A stretch of DNA of 64,000 bases from Dendrobium chrysotoxum (GCA_019925795.1 CM034310.1:11924764-11988763), one strand, 5' to 3'. Positions 13,477-26,207 are shown, counted from the stretch's first letter. Notes: a model not told the origin generated them from the letters alone. Numbers and translations: made by a program.

Positions 13477-15453
13477 CTTCTCCCGTACTCTCTCATTATT
13501 TCTAATTCTCCATCATTCTCCCTCTTGCTCTATCTCTCTCTCTCTCTCTTTCTCTCCCTTTCCCTCTCTCATTATTTCAAATTCTCCATCATTTTCCCTC
13601 CTACTCTATCTCCTCTCTCTCACTCTCACTCTCTTCCTCTCTCTCCCTCTCTTCCTCTTTCTCTTTCTTGCAATCTCCCTCTCTTTCTCTCCCACTCTTT
13701 CTCTCCGTCTCCCGTACTCTCTCATTATTTCTAATTCTCTATCATATTCTCCCTCCTCTCTCTCCCTCTCTCATTTTTTCTAATTCCACACAATTCTCCC
13801 TCTTACTCTATTCTCCCACTCTCTCTCTCCCTCTTTCTGTCTCTCCCTCTCTCTCTCTTTCTCTATCTCTCTCTCCCTCTCTCATTACTTCTAATTCACC
13901 ATCATTCTACATGTTGCTCTATCTTCCTCTTTTTATCTCTCTCTTGCTTTCTCTCTCTCTATCTCTCCTATTCTCCCTTTCTCATTATTTCTAATTCTCC
14001 ATCATTCTCCCTCTTGCTCTATCTACCTCTCTCTATATCTCTCTTTCTCTCCCTTTCCCCTCATTATTTCTAATTCTCCATCATTCTCCCTCTTTCTCTA
14101 TCTCTCTCTCTCTAGCTCTCTCTGTCCCTCTCTCATTATTTTTAATTCTCCATCATTCTCCTCCTTGTTCTATCTCCCTCCTTCTTTGTCTCTCTTGCTC
14201 TCTTCCTCTCCCTCTCCCTCTACCTCTCCCATTATTTGTAATTCACCATCATTCTCCCTCTTGCTCTCTCTCTCTCTCTCTCTATCATTATTTCTAATTC
14301 TCCATCTTTCTCCCTTTTTCTCTATTCCTCTTTTTGTCTCTTCCCTCTTTCTCTCTCTTTTTCTCTCCCTCTCTATCCACCCTATCTCTCTCTCTCTCTC
14401 AATTATTTCTAATTCCCTAAAATTCTCCCTCTTACTCTATCTCCCTCTCTCTCTCTATATGTCTCTCTTTCTCTCTCTCTCCTATCTCTCCCGCTCTTAT
14501 CTCTCTGTCTCTCAAATCTATCTCTCTTTCTCTCTATCTCTCTCTTCCCTCTCTCATTAGTTCTAATTCTCCATCATTCTCCCTCTTGCTCTATCTCCCT
14601 CTCCCTCTCTCTCTTGCTCTCTCTAAGTTCAGCTCTCTATGTCTCTCTCTCCCTCTCTCATTATTTCTAATTCTCTATCATTCTCCCTCTTTCCCTATCT
14701 CCCTCTTTTTATCTCTCTCTTGCCCTTTTCCTCTCTCCCTCTCTCTCTCACACTCTCTCTCTCCACTCTCATTATTTCTAATTCTCCATCATTATCCCTT
14801 TTACTCTATCTCACTCTTTCTATCTCTCTCTTGCCCTCTTTCTCGCTCTCTCTCTCTCTCTTTCTCCCTCAGTCATTATTTCTAATTCTCCATCATTCTC
14901 CCTCTTGCTCTATCTTCTTCTTTCTATCTCTCTTGCTCTCTCTCTCCCTATCTCATTAATTCTATTTCTCCATCATTCTCCCTCTTGCTCTATCTCCCTC
15001 TTTCTCTCTCTCTCTATATCTCTCTCTCCCTCTCTTATTTTTTTCTAATTCTCCATCATTCTCCCTCTCTCTCCTCTCTCTCATTATTTCTAATTCTCCA
15101 TCATTCTCGCTCTTGCTCTATCTCCCTCTTTCTCTACCCTCTCTCATTATTTCTAATTCAACATAATTCTCCCTCTTGCTCTATCTGCCTCTTTCTCTCT
15201 CTATCTCTCTTACTCTATCTCCCTCTTTCTCACTCTATCTTGCTCTATTTCTCTCTCTCTCTCTCCCACTCATTATTTCCAATTCACCATCATTCTCCCT
15301 CTTCCTCTCTCACTCTCACTATTTTAATTGTCCATCATTCTCACTTTTGCTTTATCTCCCTCTTTCTATGTCTCTTTGTCTCTCTCTCTCCCCCTCTCTC
15401 TCGCTCATTATTTGTAATTCTCCATCATTCTCCCTTTTGCTCTCTATCCCACT
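11897..15453 (+). repeat. Higher-order repeat unit B (cut by the gap)
   Basis: This is the near-identical second copy of 7141-10612, in the same orientation and cut off by the N run. The counterpart of 10613-11896 would lie in the gap. The close similarity means either a recent segmental duplication or an assembly duplicate of one locus. Confidence 0.8.
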
Positions 15454-15953
15454 NNNNNNNNNNNNNNNNNNNNNNNNNNNNNNNNNNNNNNNNNNNNNNN
15501 NNNNNNNNNNNNNNNNNNNNNNNNNNNNNNNNNNNNNNNNNNNNNNNNNNNNNNNNNNNNNNNNNNNNNNNNNNNNNNNNNNNNNNNNNNNNNNNNNNNN
15601 NNNNNNNNNNNNNNNNNNNNNNNNNNNNNNNNNNNNNNNNNNNNNNNNNNNNNNNNNNNNNNNNNNNNNNNNNNNNNNNNNNNNNNNNNNNNNNNNNNNN
15701 NNNNNNNNNNNNNNNNNNNNNNNNNNNNNNNNNNNNNNNNNNNNNNNNNNNNNNNNNNNNNNNNNNNNNNNNNNNNNNNNNNNNNNNNNNNNNNNNNNNN
15801 NNNNNNNNNNNNNNNNNNNNNNNNNNNNNNNNNNNNNNNNNNNNNNNNNNNNNNNNNNNNNNNNNNNNNNNNNNNNNNNNNNNNNNNNNNNNNNNNNNNN
15901 NNNNNNNNNNNNNNNNNNNNNNNNNNNNNNNNNNNNNNNNNNNNNNNNNNNNN
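15454..15953. other. Assembly gap, 500 N
   Basis: The run is exactly 500 N, which suggests a placeholder size. The satellite is CT-rich to its left and GA-rich to its right, so the gap coincides with the strand switch. Two open frames computed across it are artefacts. Confidence 0.99.
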
Positions 15954-16798
15954 AGAGAGAGAGAGAGAGAGAGCAAGAGGGAGAATGATGAAGAATTAGA
16001 ATAATGATAGAGAAGGTGAGAGAGAAAGAGGGAGATAGAGCAAGAAGGAGAGTAATGTAGAATTAGTAATGATGAGAGAGGGAGAGAGAGAGAGAGAGCA
16101 ACAAGGAGAATGATGGAGAAATAGAAATAATGAGTGAGGGGGAGAGAGAGAAAGAAGGGGAATGATGGAGAATTAGAATAATGATATAGAGAGAGCAAGA
16201 GGGAGAATGATCGAGAATTAGAAATAATGAGAGACAGAGAGGGAGAAGAGAGGGTGAGAGAGAGAGAGAGAGGAGAGAGAATGAGGGAGATAGGGCAAGA
16301 AGGAGAATTAGAAATAATGATAGAAGGGGGAGAGTTAGAGGAGAGAGAAAGAGAGAATGATGGAGAATTAGAAATAATGGAAGAGGGAGAGAGAGGGAGA
16401 ATCATGGAGAATTAGAAATAATAAGAGAGCGAGAGAGCAAGAGGGAGGCTGATGAAGAATTAGAAATATTGAGAGAGGAAGGGAGAAGAGAGAGAGAGAG
16501 AGATAGTAGAGAAAAAAAAGGGAGATAGTGCAAGAGGGAGAATGATTGAGAAATAAAATATTGAGAGAGCGGAGAGACAGAGAAAGAAGGAGAATGAAGA
16601 AAATTAGAAATAATAAGAGAGAGAGAGAGAGCAAGAGGGAGAATGATGGAGAATTAGAATAATGAGAGAGAGAGAGAGAGACAGAGAACGCAAGATGGAG
16701 AATTAGAAATAATGAGAGAGGAAGAGAGAGAGAGAGAGTAAGAGGGAGAATGATGGAGAATTAGAAATAATGGGAGAGGGAGGGAGGGAGGAGAGAGC

Positions 16799-16832
<34 letters not shown>

Positions 16833-17522
16833 GATAGTGCATGAAGGAGAATGATGAAGAATTAGAAATAATGAGAGTGGGGGAGGGAGAGAGATAGAAG
16901 TAGAATGCTAGAGAATTAGCATAATGAGATAGAGAGAGAGAGAGAGGAAGAGAGAGCAAGATGGAGAATGATGAAGAATTAGAAATAATGAGAGAGAGAG
17001 GGAGAAAGGGAGGGTGAGAGAGAGAAAGAGAGAGAGAGAGGAGAGAGAAAGATAGAGATAGAGCAAGAAGGAGTATTAGAAATAATGAGAGAGGGGGAGA
17101 GAGAGAGATAGAGAGAATGATGGAGAATTAGAAATAATGGAAGAGAGAGAGAGAGCGAGAGGGAGAATCATGGAGAATTAGAAATAACAAGAGAGAGAGA
17201 GTAAGAGGGAGATTGATGAAGAATTAGAAAAAATTATAGAGGGAGGGAGAAGGGAGAGAGAGAGTAGATAGAGCAAGAGGGAGATAGTGCAAGAAGGAGA
17301 ATGATGGAGAATTAGAAATAATGAGAGAGGGGGAGAGAGAGAGCAAGAGGGAGAAATGTTGGAGAATAGAGTAATGAGCGAGAGAGAAGAGAGCGCAATA
17401 GGGAGAATGATGGAGAATTAGAAATAATGAGAGAGGGAGAGAGAGAGAGCAAGAGAGAGAGAGAGAAAGAGGGAGATAGTGCAAGGGGAGAATGATGGAG
17501 AATTAAAAATAACGAGGGAGGG

Positions 17523-17587
<65 letters not shown>

Positions 17588-18664
17588 AAGAGGGAGATAG
17601 AGTAAGAAGGAGAATGATGGAGAGTTAGAAATAATTAGAGAGGGGAGAGAGAGAAAGAGAGAGAGAGGGAGAATGATGGGGAATTAGAATAATGAGAGTG
17701 AGAGAGAGCGAGCAAGAGGGAGAATGATGGAGAGTTAGAATAATGAGAGAGAATGTGAGAGAGAAAGAGGAGAGAGAAAGAGGGAGATAGAGCAAGAAGG
17801 AGAATAATGGAGAATTAGTAATAATAAGATAGAGAGAGAAAGAGAGACCAAGAGGGAGAATGATCGAGAATTAGAAATATGAGAGAGAGAGAGTGAGAAA
17901 GAGAGGGTGAGAGAGAGAAAGAGAGAGAGAGAGAAAAAGAGGGAGATAGAGCAAGAAGGAGAATTAAAAATAATGATAGAGGGGGAGAGAGAGGAGAGAG
18001 AGAATGATGGAGAATTAGAAATAATGGAAGTGGGAGAGAGGGAGAATAATGGAGAATTAGAAATATTGAGAGAGAGAGCAAAAGGGAGACTGATGAAGAA
18101 TTAGAAATATTGAGAGAGGGAAGGAGAAGAGAGAGAGAGAGTAGAGAGAGTAAGAGGGAGAATGATGAAGAATTAGAAAAAATTAGAGAGGGAGGGAGAA
18201 GAGAGAGAGAGTAGAGAGAGAAAGAGGGAGGTTGTGCAAGAAGGAGAATGATGGAGATTTAGAAAAAATGAGAGAGGGGGAAGATAGAGAGAGAGAGAGT
18301 AAGATGGAGAATGATGAAAATTAGAAATAATGAGAGGTTTATAGAGAGAGAGAGAGATCAAGAGGGGGAAATGATGGAGAATTAGAGTAATGAGAGAGAG
18401 TTTAGAGAGCGCAAGAGGGAGAATGATTGAGAATTAGAAATAATGAGAGAGGGAGAGGGAGAGAGTAAGAGGGAGAATGATGGAGTAGAAATAATGGGAC
18501 AGAGAGAGGGAAAGAGAGAGAGAGAGAGGAGAGAGAGAGAAAGAGGGAGATTATTCAAGAAGGAGAATGATGGAGAATTAGAAATAATGAGAGTGGGAGA
18601 GAGAGAGTGTGTGTGTGTGAGAGAGAAAGAGCAAGAGGGAGAATCATGGAGAATCAAAAATAAT

Positions 18665-18720
<56 letters not shown>

Positions 18721-19054
18721 AAGAGGGAGAATGTTGGAGAATTAGAAATAAAGAGAGAGAGGTACAAAGAGAGAAGAGAGAAAGAGGGAGATAGAGCAAG
18801 AAGGAGAATGATGGAGAATTAAAAATAAAGAGGGAGGGGAGAGAGAGAGAGAGAGAGAGAGGATTGAAAGAGAAAGAGAGGGAACGAGGGAGATAGAGCA
18901 AGAAGGTGAATGATGGAGAATTAAAAATAATGAGAGAGGGGAGATAGTGAAAGAGAAAGAGAGGGAGAATGATGGAGAGTTAGAATAATGATGGAGAATT
19001 TGTAATAATGAGAGAATGAGATAGAGCAAGAGAAAGAATGATGGAGAATTAGAA

Positions 19055-19100
<46 letters not shown>

Positions 19101-19787
19101 AGAGAGAATGGAGAGTTAGAATAATGAGAGAGAGGGTGAGAGAGAAAGAGGAGAGAGAAAGAGGGAGATAGAGAAAGAAGGAGAATAATGGAGAATTAGT
19201 AATAATGAGATAGAGAGAGAAAGAGAGACCAAGAGGGAGAATGATCTAGAATTAGAAATAATGAGAGAGAGAGAGAGAAAGAGGGAGAAAGAGCAAGAAG
19301 GAGAATTAGAAATAATGATAGAGGGGGGAGAGAGAGAGAGAGAGAGAGAGAATGACGGAGAATTAGAAATAATGGAAGAGGGAGAGAGGGAGAATCATGG
19401 AGAATTAGAAATAATGAGAGAGCAAGAGAGCAAGAGGGAGACTGATAAAAAATTAGATATATTGAGAGAGGGACGGAGAAGAGAGAGAGAGAGAGAGTAG
19501 AGAGAGAGAGGGAGATAGTGCAAGAAAGAGAATGATTGAGAAATAGAAATATTGAGAGAGGGGGGAGAGAGAGAAAGAAGGACAACGATGAAAATTAAAA
19601 ATAATGAGAAAGAGAGAGAGATAGAGCAAGAGGGAGAATAATGGAGAATTAGAATAATGAGAGAGAGAGAGCGCGCAAGAGGGAGAATGATGGATAATTA
19701 GAAATAATGAGAGATGGAAAGAGAGAGAGCAAGAGGGAGAATGATGGAGAATTAGAAATAATGGGAGAGGGAGGGAGGAAGCGAGCG

Positions 19788-19852
<65 letters not shown>

Positions 19853-20695
19853 GATAGTGCATGAAGGAGAATGATGAAGAATTAGAAATAATGAGAGTGG
19901 GGGAGAGAGAGAGATAGAAGAAGAATGATAGAGAATTAGAATAATGAGATAGAGAGAGAGAGAGCGAAAGAGAGAGAAAGATGAAGAATTAGAAATAATG
20001 AGAGAGAGAGGGAGAAAGGGAGGGTGAGAGAGAGAAAGAGAGAGAGGAGAGACAAAGATAGAGATAGAGTAAGAAGGAGTATTAGAAATAATCAGAGAGG
20101 GGGAGAGAGAGAGATAGAGAGAATGATGGAGAATTAGAAATATTGGAAGAGAGAGAGAGAGAGCTAAAGGGAGATCATGGAGAATTAGAAATAATAAGAG
20201 AGAGAGTAAGAGGGAGAATGATAAAGAATTAGAGAGAGGGAGGGAGAAGGGAGAGAGAGAGTAGAGAGAGAAAGAGGGAGATAGTGCAAGAAGTAGAATG
20301 ATGGAGAATTAGAAATAATGAGAGGGGGAGGATAGACAGAGAGCAAGATGGAGAATGATGAAAATTAGAAATAATGAGTGGTTTATAGAGAGAGAGAGAG
20401 AGGGAGAAATGTTGGAGAATAGAGTAATGAGAGAGAGAGAAGAGAGCGCAATAGGGAGAATGATGGAGAATTAGAAATAATGAGAGAGGGAGAGAGAGAG
20501 AGAGAGAAAGAGGGAGATAGAGCAAGGGGGAGAATGATGGAGAATTAAAAATAACGAGGGAGGGGAGAGAGAGAGAGAGAGGGGAGGGAAAGAGGGAGAT
20601 AGAGCAAGAAGGAGAATGATGGAGAATTAGAAATAATGAGAGGAGAGAGAGAGAAAGAGAGAGAGAGGGAGAATGATGGAGAATTAGAATAATGA

Positions 20696-20737
<42 letters not shown>

Positions 20738-21786
20738 GCAAGAGGGAGAATGTTGGAGAATTTGAAATAATGAGAGAATTAGAGAGAGCAAGAGGAATAA
20801 TGATGGAGAATTAGAATAATGAGAGAGAGAGAGAGATAGAGAGAGAGCAGGAGGGAGAATGATGAAGAATTAGAATAATGATAGAGAGGGTGAGAGAGAA
20901 AGAGGGAGATAGAGCAAGAAGGAGAATAATGTAGAATTAGTAATAATGAGAGTGGGAGAGAGAGAGAGAGCAAGAGGGAGAATGATGAAGAATTAGAATA
21001 ATGATAGAGAGGGTGAGAGAGAAAGAGGGAGATAGAGCAAGAAGGAGAGTAATGTAGAATTAGTAATGATGAGAGAGGGAGAGAGAGAGAGAGAGCAACA
21101 AGGAGAATGATGGAGAAATAGAAATAATGAGTGAGGGGAGAGAGAGAGAAAGAAGGGGAATGATGGAGAATTAGAATAATGATATAGAGAGAGCAAGAGG
21201 GAGAATGATCGAGAATTAGAAATAATGAGAGAGAGAGAGGGAGAAAGAGAGGGTGAGAGAGAAAGAGAGAGAGAGGAGAGAGAAAGAGGGAGATAGGGCA
21301 AGAAGGAGAATTAGAAATAATGATAGAAGGGGGAGAGATAGAGGGAGAGAGAGAGAGAATGATGGAGAATTAGAAATAATGGAAGAGGGAGAGAGAGGGA
21401 GAATCAAGGAGAATTAGAAATAATAATAGTGCGAGAGAGCAAGAGGGAGGCTGATGAAGAATTAGAAATATTGGAGAGGAAGGGAGAAGAGAGAGAGAGA
21501 TAGTAGAGAGAAAAAAAGGGAGATAGTGCAAGAGGGAGAATGATTGGGAAATAGAAATAATGAGAGAGCGGAGAGAGAGAGAGAAAGAAGGAGAATGAAG
21601 AAAATTAAAAATAATAAGAGAGAGAGAGAGCAATAGGGAGAATGATGGAGAATTAGAATAATGAGAGGGAGAGACAGAGAACACAAGATGGAGAAATAGA
21701 AATAATGAAAGAGGAAGAGAGAGATACAGCAAGAGGGAGAATGATGGAGAATTAGAAATAATGGGAGAGGGAGGGAGGGAGGGAGG

Positions 21787-21817
<31 letters not shown>

Positions 21818-21910
21818 CAAGAAGGAGAATGATCGAGAATTAGAAATAATGAGAGAGGGGAGAGAGAGAAAGAGAGAGAGAGGGAGAATGATGGAGAATT
21901 AGAATAATGA

Positions 21911-21992
<82 letters not shown>

Positions 21993-22060
21993 AAGGTTGG
22001 AGAATTTGAAATAATGAGAGAATTAGAGAGAGTAAGAGGAGTAATGATGGAGAATTAGAA

Positions 22061-22134
<74 letters not shown>

Positions 22135-22891
22135 CAATGATGAAGAATTAGAATAATGATAGAGTAGGTGAGAGAGAAGAGGGGAGATAGAGCAAGAAGG
22201 AGAATAATGTAGAATTAGTAATGATGAGAGAGCGAGAGAGAGAGAGAGGGAGAGCAACAAGGAGAATGATGGAGAAATAGAAATAATGAGTGAGGGGGAG
22301 AGAGCGGGGAGAGAGAGAAAGTGGGAGATAGTGCAAGAAGGAGAATGATGGAAATTAGAAATAATGGGAGAGGGAAAGAGAAAGAGAGTGAGAGAGCGGG
22401 GAGAGAAAGAAAGAGGGAGATAGTGCAAGAAGGAGAATGGTAGAGAATTAGAAATAATGATAGTGGGAGAGAGAGAGAGAGATAGTGAGAGAGAGGGACG
22501 AGAGAAAGAGGGAGTGAGAGAAAGAAGGTGAATGATGGAAAATATAAACAATGATAGAGACAGAGAGAGTAACAGGCAGAGTGACGGAGAATTAAAAATA
22601 ATGACAGAGGGAGAGAGAGAGGAAGAGGCAAGGAGAGAAAGAGAAAGAGAGGGAGAATGATTGAGAATTAGAAATAATGAGAGAGGGAGAGAGAGAGCAA
22701 GAGGGAGAATGATAGATAATTAGAATAATGAGAGAGAGAGAGAGAGAAAGTAAGAGGCAGAACGATCTAGAATTAGAAATAATAAGAGAGAGAGAGAGGA
22801 GAGAGAAAGATGGAGATAGAATAAGAAGGAAAATAATGGAAAATAAGGGAGAGGGAGAGAGAGATAGGGAGATAGAGCAAGAAGGAGAATT

Positions 22892-22960
<69 letters not shown>

Positions 22961-24480
22961 TGGAGATAGAGCAAGAAGGAGAATGACAGAGAATTAGAAA
23001 TAAGGAGAGAGAGAGAGAGGAGATAGAGAAAGAGGGAGATAGTGCAAGAAGGAGAATGATGTAGAATTAAAAGATAATGAGAGAGGGGAGAGAGAGAGAG
23101 CAAGAAGGAGAATGGTAGAGAATTAAAAATAATGAGAGAGGGGGAGAGAAAGAGAGAGAGAGGAGAGAAAGAGGGTGAGAGAGCAAGAAGGTGAATGATG
23201 GAAATTAGAAATAAAGATAGGGAGAGTGAGAGAGAGCGAGAGGGATAGAGAGAGAGAGAGGGAGAGAGAGATGGAGAGAGAGAGATAGAGAGAGAGAGGG
23301 AGGGAGAATGATAGAGAATTAGAAATATGAGAGAGGGAGAGAGAGAGCAAGCGGGAGAATAATGGAGAATAAGAATAATGAGAGAGAGATAGAGAGATAG
23401 AGCAAGAGGGTGAATGATGGAGAATTAGAATAATTAGAGAGAGAGAGAGAGAAAGAGAGAGCAAGAGGGAGAATGATGGAGAATTAGAAATAATGAGAGA
23501 GGGAGAGAGAGAGGAAGAAGAGACAAAGAGCAAGGAGGAGAATGATGGAGTTGAGAGAGAGAGGAGAGAGAGAGAGGAAAGCACAAGAGGGAGAATTAGA
23601 AATAATGAGAGAGACAGGGAGGGGGAGAGAGAGAGAGAGAGAAAGAGGAGATAGAGCAAGAAGGAGAATGATGGTGAATTAGAAATAATGAGAGAGGGAG
23701 AGAGAGAGAGAGGGAGGGCAAGAGGGCGAATGATGGAGTATTAGAATAATGAGATTGAGAGCCAGAAAGTAAGAGCAAGAGGGAGAATGATGGAGAATTA
23801 GAAATAATGAGTGGGAATGGGGGAAAGAGAGGGTGAGAGAGAGAAAGAGAGAGAGAGGAGAGAGAAACTAGGAGATAGAGCAAGAATGAGAATTAGAAAT
23901 AATGAGAGTGGGATGAGAAGAGAGAGAGAGAGAGAGAGAGAGAATGATGGTGAATTAGAAACAATGAAAGAGGGAGAGGGAGGGAGAAGAGAGAGAGGGT
24001 AAGATGGAAAATCATGGAGAATTAGAAATAATGAGAGAGGAGAGAGAGAGTAAGAGGGAGAATGATGGACATTTAGAAATAATGAGAGAGGGAGAGAGCG
24101 AGAGGGAGAAAAAGGCATTGAGAGAGAGAGGGAGATAGAGAAAGAGGAAGAGGGATAGAGAATTACAAATAATGAGAGAGGGAAATGGAGAGAAAGATAG
24201 AGAGAGTGAGAAAGAGAAAGAGAAAGTGAGAGAGAGAAAGGGCAAGAGAGAGGGAGAGGGAGATAGAGCAAGAGGGAGAATACTGTGTAATTCTAAATAA
24301 TGAGAGAGGGGGAGAGAGAGATTCAGAGAGCAGAGAGAAAAAGAGGGAGATAGTGCAAAACGGAGAATCATGGAGAATTAGAAATACTAAGAGAGGGAGA
24401 GAGAGAGAGAGAGAGAGATAGAGAGATAGCAAGAGGGAGAATGTTGGAGAATTAGAATGCTGAGAGAGAGAGAGAGAGAG
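15954..24480 (-). repeat. Same satellite, right arm (GA-rich on + strand)
   Basis: The + strand repeats GAGCAAGAGGGAGAATGATG, GAGAATTAGAAATAATGAGA and (GA)n spacers. This is the exact reverse complement of the left-arm monomer, so it is the same satellite in inverted orientation. Pure (GA)n runs of 40 bp or more occur near 17525, 18670, 19800, 21940, 22070 and 22900. Short (GT)n interruptions near 18607, 20697 and 21910 are absent on the left. Larger duplications include about 15960-16780 with 20960-21790, 16840-17500 with 19850-20570, and 17690-18110 with 19100-19480. Glu/Arg/Lys-rich or Ser/Leu-rich open frames here are spurious. Confidence 0.93.
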
Positions 24481-24985
24481 ATTCCACAAAGATATCCTCT
24501 TTTATTACCCCATTTAAAAAGGCACTCTTGACATCTATTTGAAATAGCTTAAATCCCTTATAACAGGCAAAGGCTAGTAGTACCCTAATGGCTTCCAATC
24601 TAGCTACAAGGGCAAAGGTCTCCCCAAAATCAATCCCTTCAATTTGAGTGTACCCCTTAGCCACCAATCTTGCCTTATTCCTAACCACTACACCAGAATC
24701 GTTCATCGTATTTTTAAAGACCCACTTGGTTCCCACTACACTTTGATTCCTAGGTATTTCTACTAACTCCCAAATATCATTTCTTACAAATTGATTCAAT
24801 TCCTCTTACATAGCTAAGATCCAAAACTCATCAGAAAGGGCTTGATTGATGTTGGTGGGTTCAGTCATTGAGATAAAGGCAGAATGGTTTACTTCTTTCT
24901 TAAGTCCATGCCTAGTTCTAACACCTTCAGAAGGGTCTCCTAAGATCAGTTCTTTAGGATGACTCGAATCATATCTCCAATCTCT
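24481..24985 (-). pseudogene. Ty1/copia reverse transcriptase fragment
   Basis: On the minus strand this encodes the start of a copia RT domain: a linker with SSHPKELILGDPSEGVRTRH, then an in-frame stop after WILAM, then [36 protein letters not shown] and [11 protein letters not shown]. These match the same region of element 1 (about 33900-34380). The fragment stops at FVE, immediately before the GA satellite at 24480, so the YVDD-containing half and RNase H are missing. On the other side it abuts LINE sequence. It is a small truncated relic, probably of the same Sirevirus-like group. Confidence 0.88.
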
Positions 24986-25067
24986 AGACAAAGTGTTTTT
25001 AGCTTGATTTGCTTATTAATTTTGTCCCTCTTAATATTGTTAATCTTATTCTCAAATTACTCTTCAA

Positions 25068-25715
25068 TTGGATAAAGAGGATTGTATTATGTTCACTAAT
25101 GATAGTGATGGTAAATTTGTTCTCAATCAAGTTTGGAATTCCATTAGGCCTTCTTACCCTAATTCTTTATTGTACTCAGCTTTATGGCACCATGCTATTC
25201 CATGTTCTTTCTTTATTTTAATATGGAGAATTTTGCATAATTACTTTCCTATTGATTCTATTTTAAGGAAAAAAGGTTTTTATATGGTTTCGAAATACCA
25301 ATGTTGTTATCGCATTGAAAATCTTAATCATGTATTTGTTGTAGGTCCTATTTCTCTTCAAGTGTGGCTTCATTTTGATAATATATTTAATGCTCATTTC
25401 TGCACTAATTATAATTGCATAACCAATATTTTACAAGCTTGCTTCACTCCTTCCAAAGGCCATATTCATAATGTTTTACTTGTAATTATTTGTTGGTTTC
25501 TTTGGAGGAGTAGAAATGAAGCTAAGCATGAGGAGGTTTGTATGAATGTTATGATTATTATTTTAAAAATTAAATACAAAGTGCTGCAGCTATTTTTGGC
25601 TAATCTGATTAAGGTCAATTCTTTCAAAGATTATTATCATATTGCTGTTCTCTTTGGTATTTCTCTTCAAGTTAACTCCCCTATTATCAATGAAAAAAAT
25701 TGTCAAATGGCTTAA
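25068..25715 (+). pseudogene. LINE ORF2 zinc-binding region (zf-RVT like)
   Basis: The 215-codon open stretch resembles the zf-RVT domain found after RT in plant LINEs. It has a W-rich N-terminus (VWNSIRPSYPNSLLYSALWH), then FFILIWRILHNYFPIDSIL, a Cys/His-poor version of the zinc motif (YQCCYRIENLNHVFV), QVWLHFDNIF, and the terminal CWFLWRSRNEAKHEE, a strong signature of this domain. The usual second Cys pair is degraded to VVG. The frame is lost near 25690 at an A-run, where the RNase H part continues in another frame. The first ATG is simply the first available and is not a biological start. Confidence 0.8.
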
Positions 25716-26207
25716 ACCTAACCAGGATTGGTTTAAACTTAACACTGATTGATCTCTTAATAATTTAAATGCTGGCTATGGAGGTCTTATTCGGGACTAT
25801 AAGGGCCGCATGGTTGTTGTTTTCTGGGTCCGACAACTACTGCTTCCACTACTATTATGGCTAAGATTCAAGCCGTTCAGTATGGTTTGCACCTATGTAT
25901 CTCTTTAGGTATCACTAAGATTTGGATTGAAGTGAATACTACTCTTTTGATTTATCATATTAAGGATAATGTTAAGTCCAATCCTCATAATTTTTATAAG
26001 ATTAGGGATATTAAATAATGGCTTTCTATGATTTCTTTTTCTATTTCTCATATCTTTCATGAAGGTAATGTGGCTGTTGATTATCTTGCCAAGTTAGGCT
26101 ATAATTTACTTGATTTTACTAAATTTGTTGAGACATCATTACCTGATAAGATGAAGGGTTTGGTTAGGTTGGACAGTTCTGGGCTTCCTTATGTCCGTTA
26201 CATTTAA
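25690..26207 (+). pseudogene. LINE RNase H domain (RVT_3 type)
   Basis: After a frameshift in the A-run near 25690 the translation reads KIVKWLKPNQDWFKLNTD, where the last D is the first catalytic Asp, followed by a stop in place of Gly. Next come AGYGGLIRDYKGRMVVVF, a frameshift, then TTTIMAKIQAVQYGLHL with Lys where the catalytic Glu normally sits, IWIEVNTTLLIYHI with Asn replacing the usual Asp, HIFHEGNVAVDYLAKLGY, and a natural-looking end LPYVRYI at 26205-26207. This order is typical of the plant LINE C-terminal RNase H. Several catalytic positions are lost. Confidence 0.78.

Larger units (their letters stand above)
6957..15453 (+). repeat. Pyrimidine-rich satellite, left arm (CT-rich on + strand)
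   Basis: This arm is 8.5 kb of tandem composite monomers. Each has a conserved AT-containing core (ATTATTTCTAATTCTCCATC, then ATTCTCCCTCTTGCTC and often TATCTCCCTCTTTC) followed by a variable (CT)n spacer. Monomers are roughly 55-120 bp because the spacer length varies. The + strand has almost no G and A occurs mainly in the core. All long open frames are low-complexity Ser/Leu/Phe/Ile translations of the repeat in three frames. It starts abruptly at AACAG|CTCTCTCTTT and ends in the sequence gap. A large internal duplication is listed separately. Confidence 0.93.

Noticed and set aside
6917..15453. Dozens of long open frames rich in Ser, Leu, Phe and Ile in the CT satellite
   Set aside because: Stops are absent by composition. 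Frames overlap in all three phases and simply translate the repeat, with no start context or domain.
15954..24480. Long Ser/Leu-rich minus-strand and Glu/Arg-rich plus-strand open frames in the GA satellite
   Set aside because: Same compositional artefact as on the left. Two frames even run through the N gap.
6957..24480. CRISPR-like regularity of cores and spacers
   Set aside because: Spacers are (CT)n variants, not unique sequences. Core and spacer lengths vary and the context is a plant nuclear genome.
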